A stretch of 64,000 nt of DNA from Lytechinus pictus (GCF_037042905.1 NC_087257.1:15737501-15801500); one strand, 5' to 3'. Positions 1-11,388 are shown, counted from the stretch's first letter. Numbers and translations: made by a program. The notes: generated by a model not told the origin, from the letters alone.

Positions 1-467
1 AAGCCTACTATTGCACAAGAAAGGAAACATCAAATATAATTATTTCCTAAATTATCTATATCTGCATTTTGCGGGGAATTTGGAAACTCAGATAGGTATA
101 TATAGAAAATATCAAAATATGATCTACAATAAAACGGCCTATACATTCTTCACCTTCATTAATATTGTACCAACAGCATAGGACTCGTGCATTCGCCAGA
201 TCCCTCAATCTGTTGCCTATTCTGTGACCAAGAGGTTCATCTTTTTGCAAAACTCACGAGAACTACAAAATTCAATTCTTAGCGTCTAGGTTCATTCCAG
301 ATTTGTACGTTTCAAAAATTATCGGAATGACAATTGGGGTGGGGTGAATAAACACAGTTTAACGCAGTTGCCACTAATTATTCATCGTCAATGTTATGTT
401 CTGATTTGTCTGACATAGCAATTCGTGTCTCCAATATCGCCTGCATTGAGGCCGCTGAACATCATTA
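1..467. other. No gene seen
   Basis: AT-rich sequence immediately downstream (3' side) of the minus-strand GPCR. It could contain that gene's 3' UTR, but I see no clear boundary, no recognisable coding frame and no repeat structure. Confidence 0.5.
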
Positions 468-1550
468 CTATGATTCTGAAGAGCTTGTCGAATTCGGAGC
501 AATGAATTCAGTATCTCTTTGCGCTGGCCTCCTAATCAAAGGTTGAACACGCAAACCGGCCGAAGTTGTCGAATCCATCAGCTGGTTTGACCTCACGGGA
601 CATCGCAAGATGCTTCTGAAGGCAACCTTAAAGTCTGGGTGGCGTGTTCCGTAAATGAACGGATTAACGCAGGAGTTGAACAGGAAGATCATCCCGAAGG
701 CAGGGACCAATCTCTCGCCTCCTGGTATGACCAACTGGATGCTGTAGGGTGATATCAAGATGAGAAAGACAACGATGATGATGAAGAGGTTCTTCGTGAC
801 AGACATCTGCCTCTTGCTGAATGTGCTCTTCCTGGCAAGGCCGCCCAACTGCCCAGAGACCGTGACGATCCTGGTGGTGACCCGGGCCATGCGACGAGAA
901 TTAGTACGAACATGGCGCCAGATGCGGAAATAGCTAAAGAAGATGATAAAGAGTGGGACGGGATAGAAGGTTATGGCAAGAATCAAGTTGTAATAGGGTG
1001 AAAATGGATGCGTAGTGTTCCAGATGCACATGCTGTACCGCTCATTGAAGCCGAAGAAGCTGTCTGAAACGATGTACGGAACTATGGATGTCGTCACTGG
1101 TATCAACCAGAAAATCGTAATGAGGCCAAAGAGAGTTTTGGGGGTCAGGATCTCATGGTAGCGATGGTTCGGCAATGTAATCAGGCAAGCCCGGCTTAGT
1201 GCGATGCCACCAAGGGTGTACAGACTACAACCGGTGCTGACCATCAGGATCATACCTTCCCACATGCAGATCCAGTCTGGCAAAGGCCACTCGTCCTCAC
1301 AGAGCAGTGCCAGGGCTGTCCAGGGAAGGTTCAGGCAGCTTATCAAGTCTGCGATGGCAAGGTTGACGACGAAGGTGTTGGTTTTGTTCCGAAGTTTCTT
1401 GCTGATGAACACCGCAAGTATGACCAAAGTGTTCCCGAAGGCACCAGAGATGGAGATCAAGCCGGTGACCGTGGCGTAGATGATTCTCTCCGAGTAGTTC
1501 TGGTACACTATGGGTTCATCTGCCTCGGTACAGTTCGCCGTCTCACACAT
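468..1550 (-). CDS. Rhodopsin-class (class A) G protein-coupled receptor, single exon
   Basis: This is an uninterrupted 360-aa seven-transmembrane receptor, acting at the plasma membrane to couple an unknown ligand to G proteins. Visible class A landmarks are: N-glycosylation sequons at N6 and N18; TM1 Gly-Asn at 39-40 (N1.50); TM2 LAIAD at 64-68 (D2.50); C95 at the top of TM3 and C175 in extracellular loop 2 (conserved disulfide); W in loop 1; P268 in TM6; and NPFIY at 296-300 in TM7, followed by a short helix-8 region and a Ser/Thr-rich tail. The TM3 DRY motif is degenerate (S119-R120-A121) and the TM6 CWxP motif reads LISP. Length is normal for the family. The start is the first Met upstream of the sequon-bearing N-terminus. 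Large intronless GPCR expansions are known in echinoderms. Ligand and subfamily cannot be assigned; melatonin-receptor-like or orphan types are possible. Confidence 0.9.
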   Translation of the reverse strand: MCETANCTEADEPIVYQNYSERIIYATVTGLISISGAFGNTLVILAVFISKKLRNKTNTFVVNLAIADLISCLNLPWTALALLCEDEWPLPDWICMWEGMILMVSTGCSLYTLGGIALSRACLITLPNHRYHEILTPKTLFGLITIFWLIPVTTSIVPYIVSDSFFGFNERYSMCIWNTTHPFSPYYNLILAITFYPVPLFIIFFSYFRIWRHVRTNSRRMARVTTRIVTVSGQLGGLARKSTFSKRQMSVTKNLFIIIVVFLILISPYSIQLVIPGGERLVPAFGMIFLFNSCVNPFIYGTRHPDFKVAFRSILRCPVRSNQLMDSTTSAGLRVQPLIRRPAQRDTEFIAPNSTSSSES

Positions 1551-2618
1551 GACGATATCCTCAAGAATATAACTCTCAATCAGAAGATAGCAACTTTCAA
1601 AATGAAGCCACGAAAATGATTGATCCTGATATCAGATTTCAATTTACCAAAATATTTGGCCCAAATTTTCGTAAAGATGCAAGGCAATTATTTTCACTCA
1701 ACGTACGTTATGAATGTTCCACATTATTCGTCATGTTCGTTATTGCTTATTCAAGTTATTTTATGAATGAATGAACATTCATGATTATACTCAGTAAATC
1801 ATTCTTGGAAACTCCTTAAAGATTAATTATTTGTTACATCTGTCGAATTGCATGGGGGAAGCACCGCCCTTTGGGTTGATCACATCCACTCCTATATGAT
1901 AAAACCACCATCAAAATATAGATAATCCAATATTTTGTGCCGCGGAGCTGAAGTAAAGACGAGACGCTCTAAACTTCCAGAAGCTGTAGCCAAACATTCA
2001 GTAGAAAAAGAAATTTAACTCCGTTCTATGAAAGAAAAGGCAAGAGGTGCATGAAATATCGAATATCTCAGAGAAATATTGTCCGTATAAGAAGGTAATT
2101 ATTATCTCATCAATTTCATTCTGAGCTGTAGCTCTTTCAAGATAATAATGCAGTGCGAGTGATGTGTCATGGTGACAATAATTAGAATTTATATTGTTGT
2201 TATATATGGTCGATTGGATAGAGATATTAACACTGGGATGTGTTTCATACAGCCCATGACGTCATTCATGAAGATCGCTTAATAGCAGGCTTATAACAAT
2301 GGGTGTCAATCTTTCCATCTTATTGCCAGATGTTAATCATAAAAGTATCTCAAGAAATTAATGGTTCAGTTGTTGTTTTCTTCCGGTTCACCAGTCACCA
2401 TTGCTCTATATCACGCATGTAGAAGAAGCCTGGGGTAAAAAGAGAAATAACACATAATTATGAAAGTATTAGGTAAGGAACAATTGTCTAAACTAATGAA
2501 AAGCAGAACAGGAGAGAAATTGATTGTCTGTCTTATTCCGTTATGATGATTTAGGTTGTTCCAATCATCGCACATCTTTTTTTTTTTTATCTTTCATATT
2601 CTTATTTCATTTATATAT
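1551..2618. other. Non-coding region upstream of the GPCR
   Basis: No coding frame is recognisable. It includes the presumed promoter and 5' flank of the minus-strand GPCR. I could not pick a TATA box or initiator with confidence. Confidence 0.4.
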
Positions 2619-2639
2619 GTGTGTGTGTGTGTGTGTGTA
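2619..2639. repeat. (TG)n microsatellite
   Basis: About ten uninterrupted TG dinucleotides, preceded by a T-run near 2577-2588. Confidence 0.9.
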
Positions 2640-2904
2640 TTTAAATGATATAGTTACTTGTTCATCTTTTCGTTAGTAAGCTGATGTCTTTCAAAAATGA
2701 CAAATACTGCAGCTTCCAGAAAGAAGAAATTTCAATTGAAACGCGGTGCTTGGTATCAATGAATTTATTAACCCTTTGTCACAGTGAAACTATATAGAGA
2801 AACCGACTTCTAACCGACATAGACTAATACGTTGTTTTCAATAACGTACATGTAGCATCTGTCAGTTGGGAGTCAGTTTGGTGCCGATGCGACTATTTAT
2901 AGCA

Positions 2905-3290
2905 GATTGCCAATTCGTCTACTGCCAACTCGTCCACTCATCAAATAGTCTACTTTCATGTAGTCTAATGCCATTCCGTCCATCAACATTTCGTCTAACA
3001 ACCATTTAGTCCAATACCATTTGATCCAATCATTACTTCGTCTAATCATGCACCATTTCGTCTCATAACCAGTTGGTCTGATATCCATTTCATTTTCATT
3101 CAGTTTGCACAATTAACACATAGTCAAATTGGACCAACATGGTATATGGACTAAATGGATATTGGAACAAATGGTTATTAGATGAAATGGTGATAGGACG
3201 AAATGGCAGTTAGACCATGTGGATAGTGCACGAACTGATGGTAGACCTGATGAATTGGCATTAGACGAATTAAAAAAACCTTCAGCATAT
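2905..3290. repeat. Strand-switching array of degenerate ~20-bp units
   Basis: Short units with the core 'tcgtctaataccatttagtc' follow each other on the left half (about 2905-3110). On the right half (about 3120-3290) the same units occur in reverse complement, with cores such as 'ggactaaatgg', 'gatgaaatggt' and 'gacgaaatggc'. The array is therefore a tandem repeat that changes strand once near 3115. Units vary by several bases and spacers vary. The short ORFs across it are by-products of the repeat. Confidence 0.75.
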
Positions 3291-3304
3291 AGGCCTACAA
3301 ACAT

Positions 3305-4602
3305 TTTATTTATTTTTATTCAAAGGAATATTCTTTCGTTTTGATTTATTTGATGCGCTTCCAATATCTCATGCATGGGATCATGTTACGGTTTATTGGT
3401 TACTTTGATAAGGCCAATAAATTAATTATCATAAACAGATCTGCAATAGCGTACACTCTTTTTTCCTTTCCCAATTTCCTTTTATAAATGTTTATTTTTT
3501 ATCAGATACGACCAATTTGGGCTGATGGTTTATTATATTTATAGCAGCCATCAAGTACAATATATAATTTGCAATTCCAAGCTCCTCTGAACCTGTTTTT
3601 TAGGCATTGACTCAATGACTCCTTGAGTTATTTAGTGATTCGTCAAAATTATAATTATTATTATTTTTTTAATTGAATTATTGATCGCTTAAATCGATAA
3701 TGGGCCTTGTCAAATAGATTTATAAATTTATCTGGTGCACGAGAATGGTAATTTATATAACCTGTAAGTATTGGTAATGTGTTGACTGAGTGGCATCGTG
3801 TATACTAATAAATTATATATGAAACCCAAAACCTAGGCAACGTCAGCACAAACTGAATTAAACGTGAAGCTGCCATTACTCGTAAGTGCTCTATTTATTA
3901 TTCATAAAACTCAGAATAGAAATATAAATTGTCAGTGGAAATGTTTATGACCAATGCAAACAAAAAGCTCATACGCTGAGATGGTTAACTGTCGAAAATA
4001 TCACGAAAACTAATTTTCTGCTTTTGAGTACAATATTCTCAAATTTCATCTAAGTAAAAGGTAGTCATTAAATCCACAACATGCGTTCCGAAGTTGTGAC
4101 AAGTATTTGGGATGAATTGGCATTTTGAAATAGGTGAATTTCGTTGATTTCAGATACGGAATTTATACGAATGGTAAATTGAAACTCGTTTAATTATAAA
4201 TGTCAATATCACTGATTGACAGCTAATACGAATAAATCCTTAATAGTGACCCACCCGCCAAGAAGGTGAAATAAATTGAATTGGTGACAGATCGAGCAAT
4301 GCAAAAGCGGGCTCTATTCATTTGCATTATGGAAAATGTGACCCCACTCCGAGAAGAAGATATTCAACATAAGTTTAAAAATGTACATAATTTCCACTAC
4401 ACATCTCGCTAATTTGAAACTTTTTAATGCACTGGAATCAGTTACCCACTAACTGAGGAACTGTAGAAAATGGAAAGATATACTAAAAAGTAATGATGAT
4501 TAATGTTGAAATATGTGGTTTGTGATATTAGCCTTTAATCACAGGCCTAAAAGGCCCGTTCATTCCAGGTAAAAATGAAATCTGAAATATTATATAACCC
4601 AT
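3305..4602. other. AT-rich sequence without recognised features
   Basis: No coding frame, RNA gene or repeat that I can support. Confidence 0.4.
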
Positions 4603-5360
4603 AAAAACACCGGTGTTAATTTAACACCAGCTAGGTATATACAAAAAGAATTGCACTTTGAAATATTCCTATAAAGTGATATATTTGTAATATCCTAAAG
4701 CTTTTTACACATTTGTATTTTGGTATAGGTCTCTTTCAACAAATGACGATATAATTATCGAAATCTTCCCACTTCAGTGAGCACCACTTACTTTTAACAA
4801 GTTCGTGAAAATGATTTGTGCAGAACTTAAAAATAATTATATGAAAAAAGGTAGACGATGATGATGTAGAGCCCATGAACTTGATGGTTAATGGTTGGAT
4901 ATCTGCTTTAAGCGATTCTCATTACTGGCGTACAGATGGGGGGGGGGGGGGCTCTTGCCCCCCCCCCCAAAAAAAAAAAATCACTACAAAGAAAAAAAAA
5001 AGAAAAGGAAAGAGAGAAGGGTGAAATGTAATATTGTGTCAAAATCTGTTCATACAAACTTGGATTTCTGTGCTGTTTAAATGTCGAAATTTTGCTCGCT
5101 CGCAACTTTTTATAAATTTTACGCGATATGCCATATATCTAGCCCCTCAAAATTTCAGTTTGGCTTATTACGCCTCTGATTCGCAAAACATAATAGGCTT
5201 GTGTTTTCTTCTTCTATTATTCTTTATCATGCCCTGGGAAGTGTGGAGGATCAAGTATGATATGAAGTATGATTATGTAATTCCCATTTAAATGACAAAA
5301 CTTGATAAACATAAACGCTGGAATGACAATGATATGTTTCATTTTATGTCCTCATATCCA

Positions 5361-7206
5361 CATGGGCGGATCCAGGGGGGCAGAGGGGCCCAGCCCCCCC
5401 CCCCCCCCTATTGGCGGAGCAAAAAAAAGAAAAAAGGGGAACAGAAAGAAAAAAAAAAGAAAAAGAAGAGAAAAGAGAGGAGGAGAAAAAAAAGAAGGGG
5501 AAACATATGAGGAGGAAGAAGAGTCAATAATACAAGATGAGAGGGAGACTTGGAAAATAATCATAAAAAGTTCATGTCACTATATAAAATTTTCGATCGC
5601 GCTTCGCGCTCGCATTGCCTTTTAGGTGACTTACATATCTTGCTCAGTATGGAGCTTAAAATATCAAAGTTTGAAGTCAACATACCAAACATATTTCAGC
5701 TCGGAAATCGAACTTTCATTATTTTGTTTGATTTTCAAATGGATTTTTTGTTGAAATGTCTGTTTTATGGTCTTAATATTAACAATTTCTGCTCGCGCTG
5801 CGCGCTCGCAAAATTCGAATTTTCAGGTACCTATTATTTTCCTGTATATTCCATAAAGTTATCAAAATATCCCTATTCAGGTCAGATTGTCAAAACGTAT
5901 CAGCTAGGGCTGCACGCTCGCATATTGATTGGTGAGTGATGTATATCGCAATATTAATTCTATAACAAACTACTTAAAATCCCTATTTCATGACAGTTTA
6001 TAAAAAAGTTCCGGCTCGCGATTTGCGCTCGCATTGATTAAATATATTAACTCATGCATCTTATTCATAATTACAAAAGTGCTTTAAATGTCCAGTTTTC
6101 AGGCCATAATATTAACAGATTTCGCGCTCTTATTAGGCTTATTAGATTAATAAATAAGATATAAATTTGATAATCAAATGGTCCCTTTATCAGAATGGAA
6201 TATAGTTTCATCTCGCGCTTAAGAAGAGAAATGGGAAGAGAGTCATCATTTTCATATGATGACATAATGTTCTTAGAATGTCCCGGTCCTAATGAAACAT
6301 ATCAGCTCTTTTTTAACTGTGATCCATATCCACCTCACAATTTTCCTACAAAGTGCTTGACATACAGAGCTTAAATTGACCCCTTTTCAGATCGGAATAT
6401 CAAATATTTTAAGCTCGCGCCTCGCGCTCGCTTTATTGATTTTCATGATAAAAAGGGTATTTAAAATGCCCAGATTAGGTCGAAATATGAAACACGCGCG
6501 CATGTTTATTCAGAATCGCAGCTTATTCTCTATTTAAATCATTATCCAGTTTCAGATAACAATATCAAAAATTTTCTGCTCGCGCTTTGCGCTCGCGTTA
6601 TTAATGTAGGAAGATTTCCAAATACTCATCCTTTTCATGATTTAAAAAACATGAATAGAGTGTCCGATTTTTAGGGTGTAAATCTCTATTTTTTCCGCTC
6701 GCGCTTCGTGCTCGCATCAATTGTGTAATAATTTACTTATCCTTTTCACGATTACAAAAAGTGCTTAGAATTTCCATTCTTCAGGTAGAAATATCAAAAT
6801 TTTCAGCTCGCGCTTTGCGCTCGCATTATTTGATTGTTGGCTAACTGCAAGTAGCCGTTAACAGATCCTTTTCTGTTCAGATCAAAACATATATCAAAAA
6901 TTTCTGCTCGCGCTTCGCGCTCGCAGTAATTATTTAATTGGATACGCATCTCGTTTAGGATCACATTGCCCAGAATGTTAAAATTTTAGGACAAAATACA
7001 TGAAAAAAAACTCGCGCTTCGCGCTCGCACTATTTAAATAAGGAGATTATTATCCATTTATGTTAGTAATAAAGCTAGAAGTGACTATTAGGACTACCCC
7101 TTCAAAGAAACAAACAAAATCAACTTCGAGCGGTCGATCGGGGAAAATGTGGCTGGACAAAAATTCCGGCCCCCCCCCCTATTGGCGAAGGCTGGATCCG
7201 CCCCTG
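5361..7206. mobile_element. Non-autonomous TIR element with 6-bp TSD, nested
   Basis: The ends read 'ca(t/g)gggcggatccag' (5361-5375) and its reverse complement (7192-7206), matching at 14 of 15 bases. They are flanked by a perfect 6-bp direct repeat 'tatcca' (5355-5360 and 7207-7212). Next to both ends lies a C-tract followed by 'tattggcg' (5394-5416 and 7170-7187). The left subterminal part is a purine-rich A/G tract (5419-5525). The body consists of GC-palindromic subrepeats. No transposase is encoded; the ORFs here are low-complexity. Confidence 0.8.
5590..7030. repeat. ~100-bp spaced subrepeats with the core 'gctcgcgcttcgcgctcgc'
   Basis: The GC-rich core appears near 5596, 5790, 6013, 6413, 6577, 6696, 6805, 6907 and 7010, with decayed versions near 5904, 6120, 6212 and 6493. 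Cores are separated by about 80-120 bp of diverged AT-rich sequence. The core is nearly self-complementary (gcgcttcgcgc). Spacers resemble each other ('gaaatatcaaaatttt'-like blocks precede many cores), so this is a diverged tandem repeat and not a CRISPR array. Confidence 0.8.
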
Positions 7207-7783
7207 TATCCAGGTGACACATACAGCCTAAAAGTTTTGTTTACCTAAGCTTAAAATGTTTAATCGCGTAGAAAAGTTGTTATAAAAAGTTACAATGCAA
7301 TTGTTTTATTCCATTGGCCCAAAATGTCCCTCAGAAGTTAAAAATAAACATCACAATTGCTTCGTACTTTTGTCTTTCCCATTGAAATATAGCGTGAAAA
7401 TCGTCATTTCTGCGCAAACCGATTTTTGCGAGCTTTTAAAAGATGGACAGTGCTCCTGCAAGCGTAACATTCTGTCAAAAATATTTGAATCATCTGGTAG
7501 ATGAGATCAAAACCTATAAGACTATATTATGTGAAAAAATATCCCCATTTTGTATTTTATTTAATTAGGGGTGCTTTTTTCAAAGTGTAAACTTTTTATT
7601 GATACGCACTGTATATAGGAAACAACACCAATTTGGCTTTAGGCTAGCACCAGATAGGTATTTAAACAACACTTAGCGTTAAACCAAAATATTGATTGAT
7701 TCTTAACTGGTGCTGTTTCAACACTTCCCTGGTGTTTTCCGATATGGATACCGGGTTGGTGTTAAATCAACACCGGTGTTTTT

Positions 7784-9948
7784 GCAGCGTACTCAAATGC
7801 ATAAAGAAACCTTACTCGGACAGGACTAGATACTTAGAATCTTTACTTAAACAAATATGAAGTTTCATGAATACGAGTATCTTTCAAAGAGAATAGAATA
7901 TCCCTCTCGACAAGAATATGATACAAATTTTCTTAAGTTTCCCTATACGTGTTTTTTTTTTCAAGTTCGAATATAGATTGATATCATAGTAGGTCTATAT
8001 GGGTAAATAGAAGACGACAAAATAACACAACCATGCACTTTGAAATCGATTTCACCATGTTCAAGACACAAAATGTCCGACCTTAATTCTCTGAAACAAT
8101 AAGAGATTATTTATTTAAACTGTAAGCCACACGTCATAGATGGGCCTAATTATTCTAATTATTATTAGATGATTATTTGAACATATACAGATTTTAAAAA
8201 AATATTAAACGATAGTTAGATACAGAATACATAATTTTATTCTTGGCAAATATTTTTTTCTTGCCTTAATTAATGTTTTCTGCCTGTCCTTATTTCCTCT
8301 TTTTGTTATGTCTTCCTTTATACGGAAAGCTGAAAATACGACAACGTGTGGCACCCAGCATACCGGGTAATCAATTGAAAATTAATGAATAAATTGAAAA
8401 TGAAACTTACGCAATGCACGAATTTCCACAAATCGTTTCCTGTAGATAAAATTATATCGAGAGATAGTCTTGCCCTCTGTTCGATTAAGGATGCACCGCT
8501 ACAATGTGAGAATCCGAACTTGCGCCTCCAAGCTCGAAAGCAAGTTCAGACATATTCACAAGAAAGTTGTCGACAAAAAAGTAATAATAATCATAAAGGC
8601 TCAGTAACCGATGTTTTTTATCCCTGCATGCTTCCGTATACACAGTAGAGCTCTCTGCAATTAATTGACATGTTTCAATCGAGGCGGGTTCGGCAGCGAT
8701 TGGTTTTGAAGCCAATACAAAATCTTTTCAACTAAACTGGATCCTCTGCAAAATAAAACGGGGAAATGTACCGACCTACATATACGAGATGAAAACTGAG
8801 GTTTAAAAAGTTGAACCTACATTATTTCCATCACAGCACGAGTTGTAAAACGTGCTCAAGGTGTTGCAAAGTATAGCAGTTCATAGAATATTTGTGTTAA
8901 CAAAGTGCATTTCTCTGAGAAGCTTGTAGGCTTGGAACAAAAAAATAAATATCAAAACGTTTGCTAGAAATTTAGGCCTTCGTAACAGGACCCGGATCGA
9001 AGGGTTATCACAATACATGAAAAAGGTTGTCAATCATGCATACTCCGACATTGGTGTTCAAAGTGTTGAACCCTAACATGTCCAAAGCACACCTTCTCTT
9101 TGCGAATGGTGTTAAAAGAAAACACATCCTTTGGTAGTCAACGTGTAAACACATCGCATTTTTAGGTTGACGTGTGAACATGTTATATCCGTATATATGT
9201 CACCATGACAACAACCGCGCAAGTCTCGTTTTAGCCAATCACGACGGAGACTCGGCAGAAATATTGATACATTATCTTTACCAGCATTTGACTTAACAGG
9301 TGCTAAAAGTGTGGGGGTGGGGTGTATATAATTATTCAAGTAGGGTGATAGGCGGGGTAGACGGATTTTGCCACATAGGCCTAAAGCTCCAGAATTAAGG
9401 CGCGGTTCTAGACTAATAATTTTGAGGGGGCGGGGGGGGGGGGGGGGGGGGCTTGACAAATTTTCGACGTTGGTTTATCCGGTACATCTGGGCAGCATTT
9501 GGAGACTACACTGATCTGACCAATTAGCAGCTAGTGCACCCACCCCCGTGCCCAATATGTTTCCAATATTATGGGAGGGAGCGTAGCGACCGAGCAAACA
9601 AATAATCAAAATGCTTAAAAATGTTTTTCATAACCACTTCATCTACGTATAAGATCCGATCGGTGTAGATGAGGGCATGTGATTTCACTATACGATAAAG
9701 GGGACACGGATTAAGGGAGCTGGGGTTGATTGCGTCCGTTACAATTGGCACTACTTCTAGGCGTTTCATTTATTTATACGGGAGTGAGCCAAGTGAACAA
9801 GAAAAACAAATCCTACTTACAAGAGCGATATTTTCAAGTTTTAGAGACCTTTGAACGTAATAAGGTAGAATATCATATGGCAGGGACTGGGGTTTTAATG
9901 TCAATCCCCTTTACCGTGGTGATCGGTGATACATATTTGAAGTGAACC
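7784..9948. other. Non-coding stretch; long G-tract at 9426-9451
   Basis: No gene seen. A G-run interrupted by a single C occupies 9426-9451 and could form a G-quadruplex. A lone 'gatacgcactgtata' near 7599-7613 resembles the terminus of the TIR element at 12501-13877. Confidence 0.4.
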
Positions 9949-9951
9949 TTA

Positions 9952-10339
9952 AGGCGACCGCACACCTTACGATTGGTCTGCGACCCGATTTCAGAATAAA
10001 ATGTAGCAGGGTTTGATGCTAACATTGAGACTAGGAATGTCTTACTGTGTAATGTTCAAATCTGTGACTATGCTATCATCCTTCTTAGAATAAAAGCGAA
10101 TTTAATATCTAGTCGTAATGACGTCATAGCAGTCGTACGATTGGCTACGATTTGAAACTAAATTGGTCTTTACTCCGAAATAAAAGCTTGCAATCTTTCA
10201 AAATGGTTATATTAGTATTCTTTCAATTACTTTTAACCTCAAATAAAATGATATGTTCCATTCACATTTTCAGAAAATGAGCAAAATGCGATTTGTTCCA
10301 AAATCGGATCGCGAATAGTCGTAAGGTGTGCGGTAGCCT
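9952..10339. mobile_element. PIF/Harbinger-like MITE (TTA target)
   Basis: Inverted ends 'aggc(g)accgcacaccttacga' and 'tcgtaaggtgtgcggtagcct' bound 388 bp of non-coding sequence, flanked on both sides by TTA (9949-9951 and 10340-10342). A 3-bp TTA/TAA duplication is typical of PIF/Harbinger transposons; the family call is inferred from that alone. Confidence 0.75.
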
Positions 10340-10449
10340 TTAAGCATTTGGAGCATCATGAACTTCTAAATAGAATCTACAATTTACATCTTTCAATTCC
10401 TGTATCAGATATCCATCATGAAGTAGGGCTGGAAAAGACAGTCTACCCT

Positions 10450-11345
10450 GGGTTTATTTATTTATTTATTTATTCATATTTCACCAGGGTAGCTAATTCA
10501 ACAAAAGTTGATCTTCCACGAGGCCCTGGATAACAAACAATACAGCTATATACAATTTAAAAACAATCAATGGTGATAATACATAAACAATCATCAGATC
10601 ATATGATATTGCTGAAATACAGACGTATAAAGTGACAACAGCATTATATAAAGTAATACATCAAAAAAGAGATGATAGTTAAAAGCATCAATCCTGAAAG
10701 GGGAATTGGTATTGCATCCCAATTGATCAGCCTAGGCAAGATTGAGGAGATGTCTTTTAACAGAGAGTTTGAAATTATTTAGGGTTTTAACACTTTTAAC
10801 ACTTTGGAAGATACTATTCCATAGAACGCAGCCATCATAACATAAAGCAGTTTTATAATAATCTGTATACGGCATTTACATACACTGTTAAAAAACCCTG
10901 ATCTTACAGAAAAAGATGATTTTGCAGAAAGCAATAACAGAATCATTCTGTAAATTCATAAAACAGGAATTTTTCTGCAATTTAACAGAACAGGTCTGTT
11001 TAAAAAGGGGAAAAGGGTGTTTTCTTTAAGGAAATGTGTAAGGTTCCATACACCAAATACCAATTTTTTGTAAGATTACGCAATCTGGTAAGATTACAGG
11101 TGTTCTCGAGACTCTGCTGCAGGAACTTCTTTTAGGATAAATTTTCTAACAGTGTATAACTAAATCATGATGAGCAATTTGTGGAGTATTTACATTATGA
11201 ACTTTATAAATTTCTTTGAAAACATTTTTAAAACAATCTGCTGATAAATCATGAAGACATTTATAAATAAATATACACCTGAAGTATTCTACTCTTTTCT
11301 TAAAAGGCATCCATCTTAAACGAGTACACATTTCATTAGAGAGTG
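10450..11345 (-). pseudogene. LINE (CR1/L2/Rex-like) 3'-end relic, split by a MITE
   Basis: Minus-strand reading from 11331 gives RT C-terminal signatures (RLRWMPFKKRVEYF..., then IYKCLHDLSADCFKNVF), similar in pattern to the 'L.WLPV..RI.YK' region of CR1/L2/Rex LINEs. After the inserted MITE, similarity resumes near 10880 (YDGCVLWNSI...) and runs to about 10720. Stop codons and frame changes are present. The 3' end carries an (AAAT)n tail, seen as 'tttatttatttatttatt' at about 10457-10475 on the plus strand, as expected for LINEs with microsatellite tails. It is 5' truncated near 11345. Confidence 0.65.
10883..11154. mobile_element. TA-flanked MITE inserted in the LINE relic
   Basis: Inverted ends 'cactgtta' and 'taacagtg' bound 272 bp, flanked by TA (10881-10882 and 11155-11156). 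The sequence interrupts the LINE reading frame, which can be picked up on both sides. A TA target is typical of Tc1/mariner-type elements. Confidence 0.65.
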
Positions 11346-11388
11346 TATATATATTACAGTTTAAAATAAATCTCGTTGCCCTGTATAA

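Larger units (their letters stand above)
4603..7783. mobile_element. TIR element of ~3.2 kb carrying a nested second element
   Basis: The left end 'aaaaacaccggtgtt' (4603-4617), continuing as 'aatttaacacca', is matched in inverted orientation by 'aacaccggtgttttt' at 7769-7783 with the preceding 'tggtgttaaatc'. This gives about 27 bp of inverted terminus with one or two mismatches. Further short 'ggtgtt'/'aacacc' blocks lie inside both ends. No transposase frame is visible. A clear target-site duplication was not found, so the outer limits are approximate. About 1.85 kb of the inside is a separate element (5361-7206). Confidence 0.55.

Noticed and set aside
1204-1479. 91-codon plus-strand ORF
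   Set aside because: Antisense shadow of the GPCR coding region with no recognisable motif.
5292-5625. Lys/Glu-rich ORFs on both strands
   Set aside because: Products of the purine-rich tract in the nested element; low complexity only.
5590-7030. CRISPR-like spacing of a short palindromic repeat
   Set aside because: Cores vary, spacing is uneven, spacers resemble one another, and the array lies inside a eukaryotic TIR element; no cas genes.
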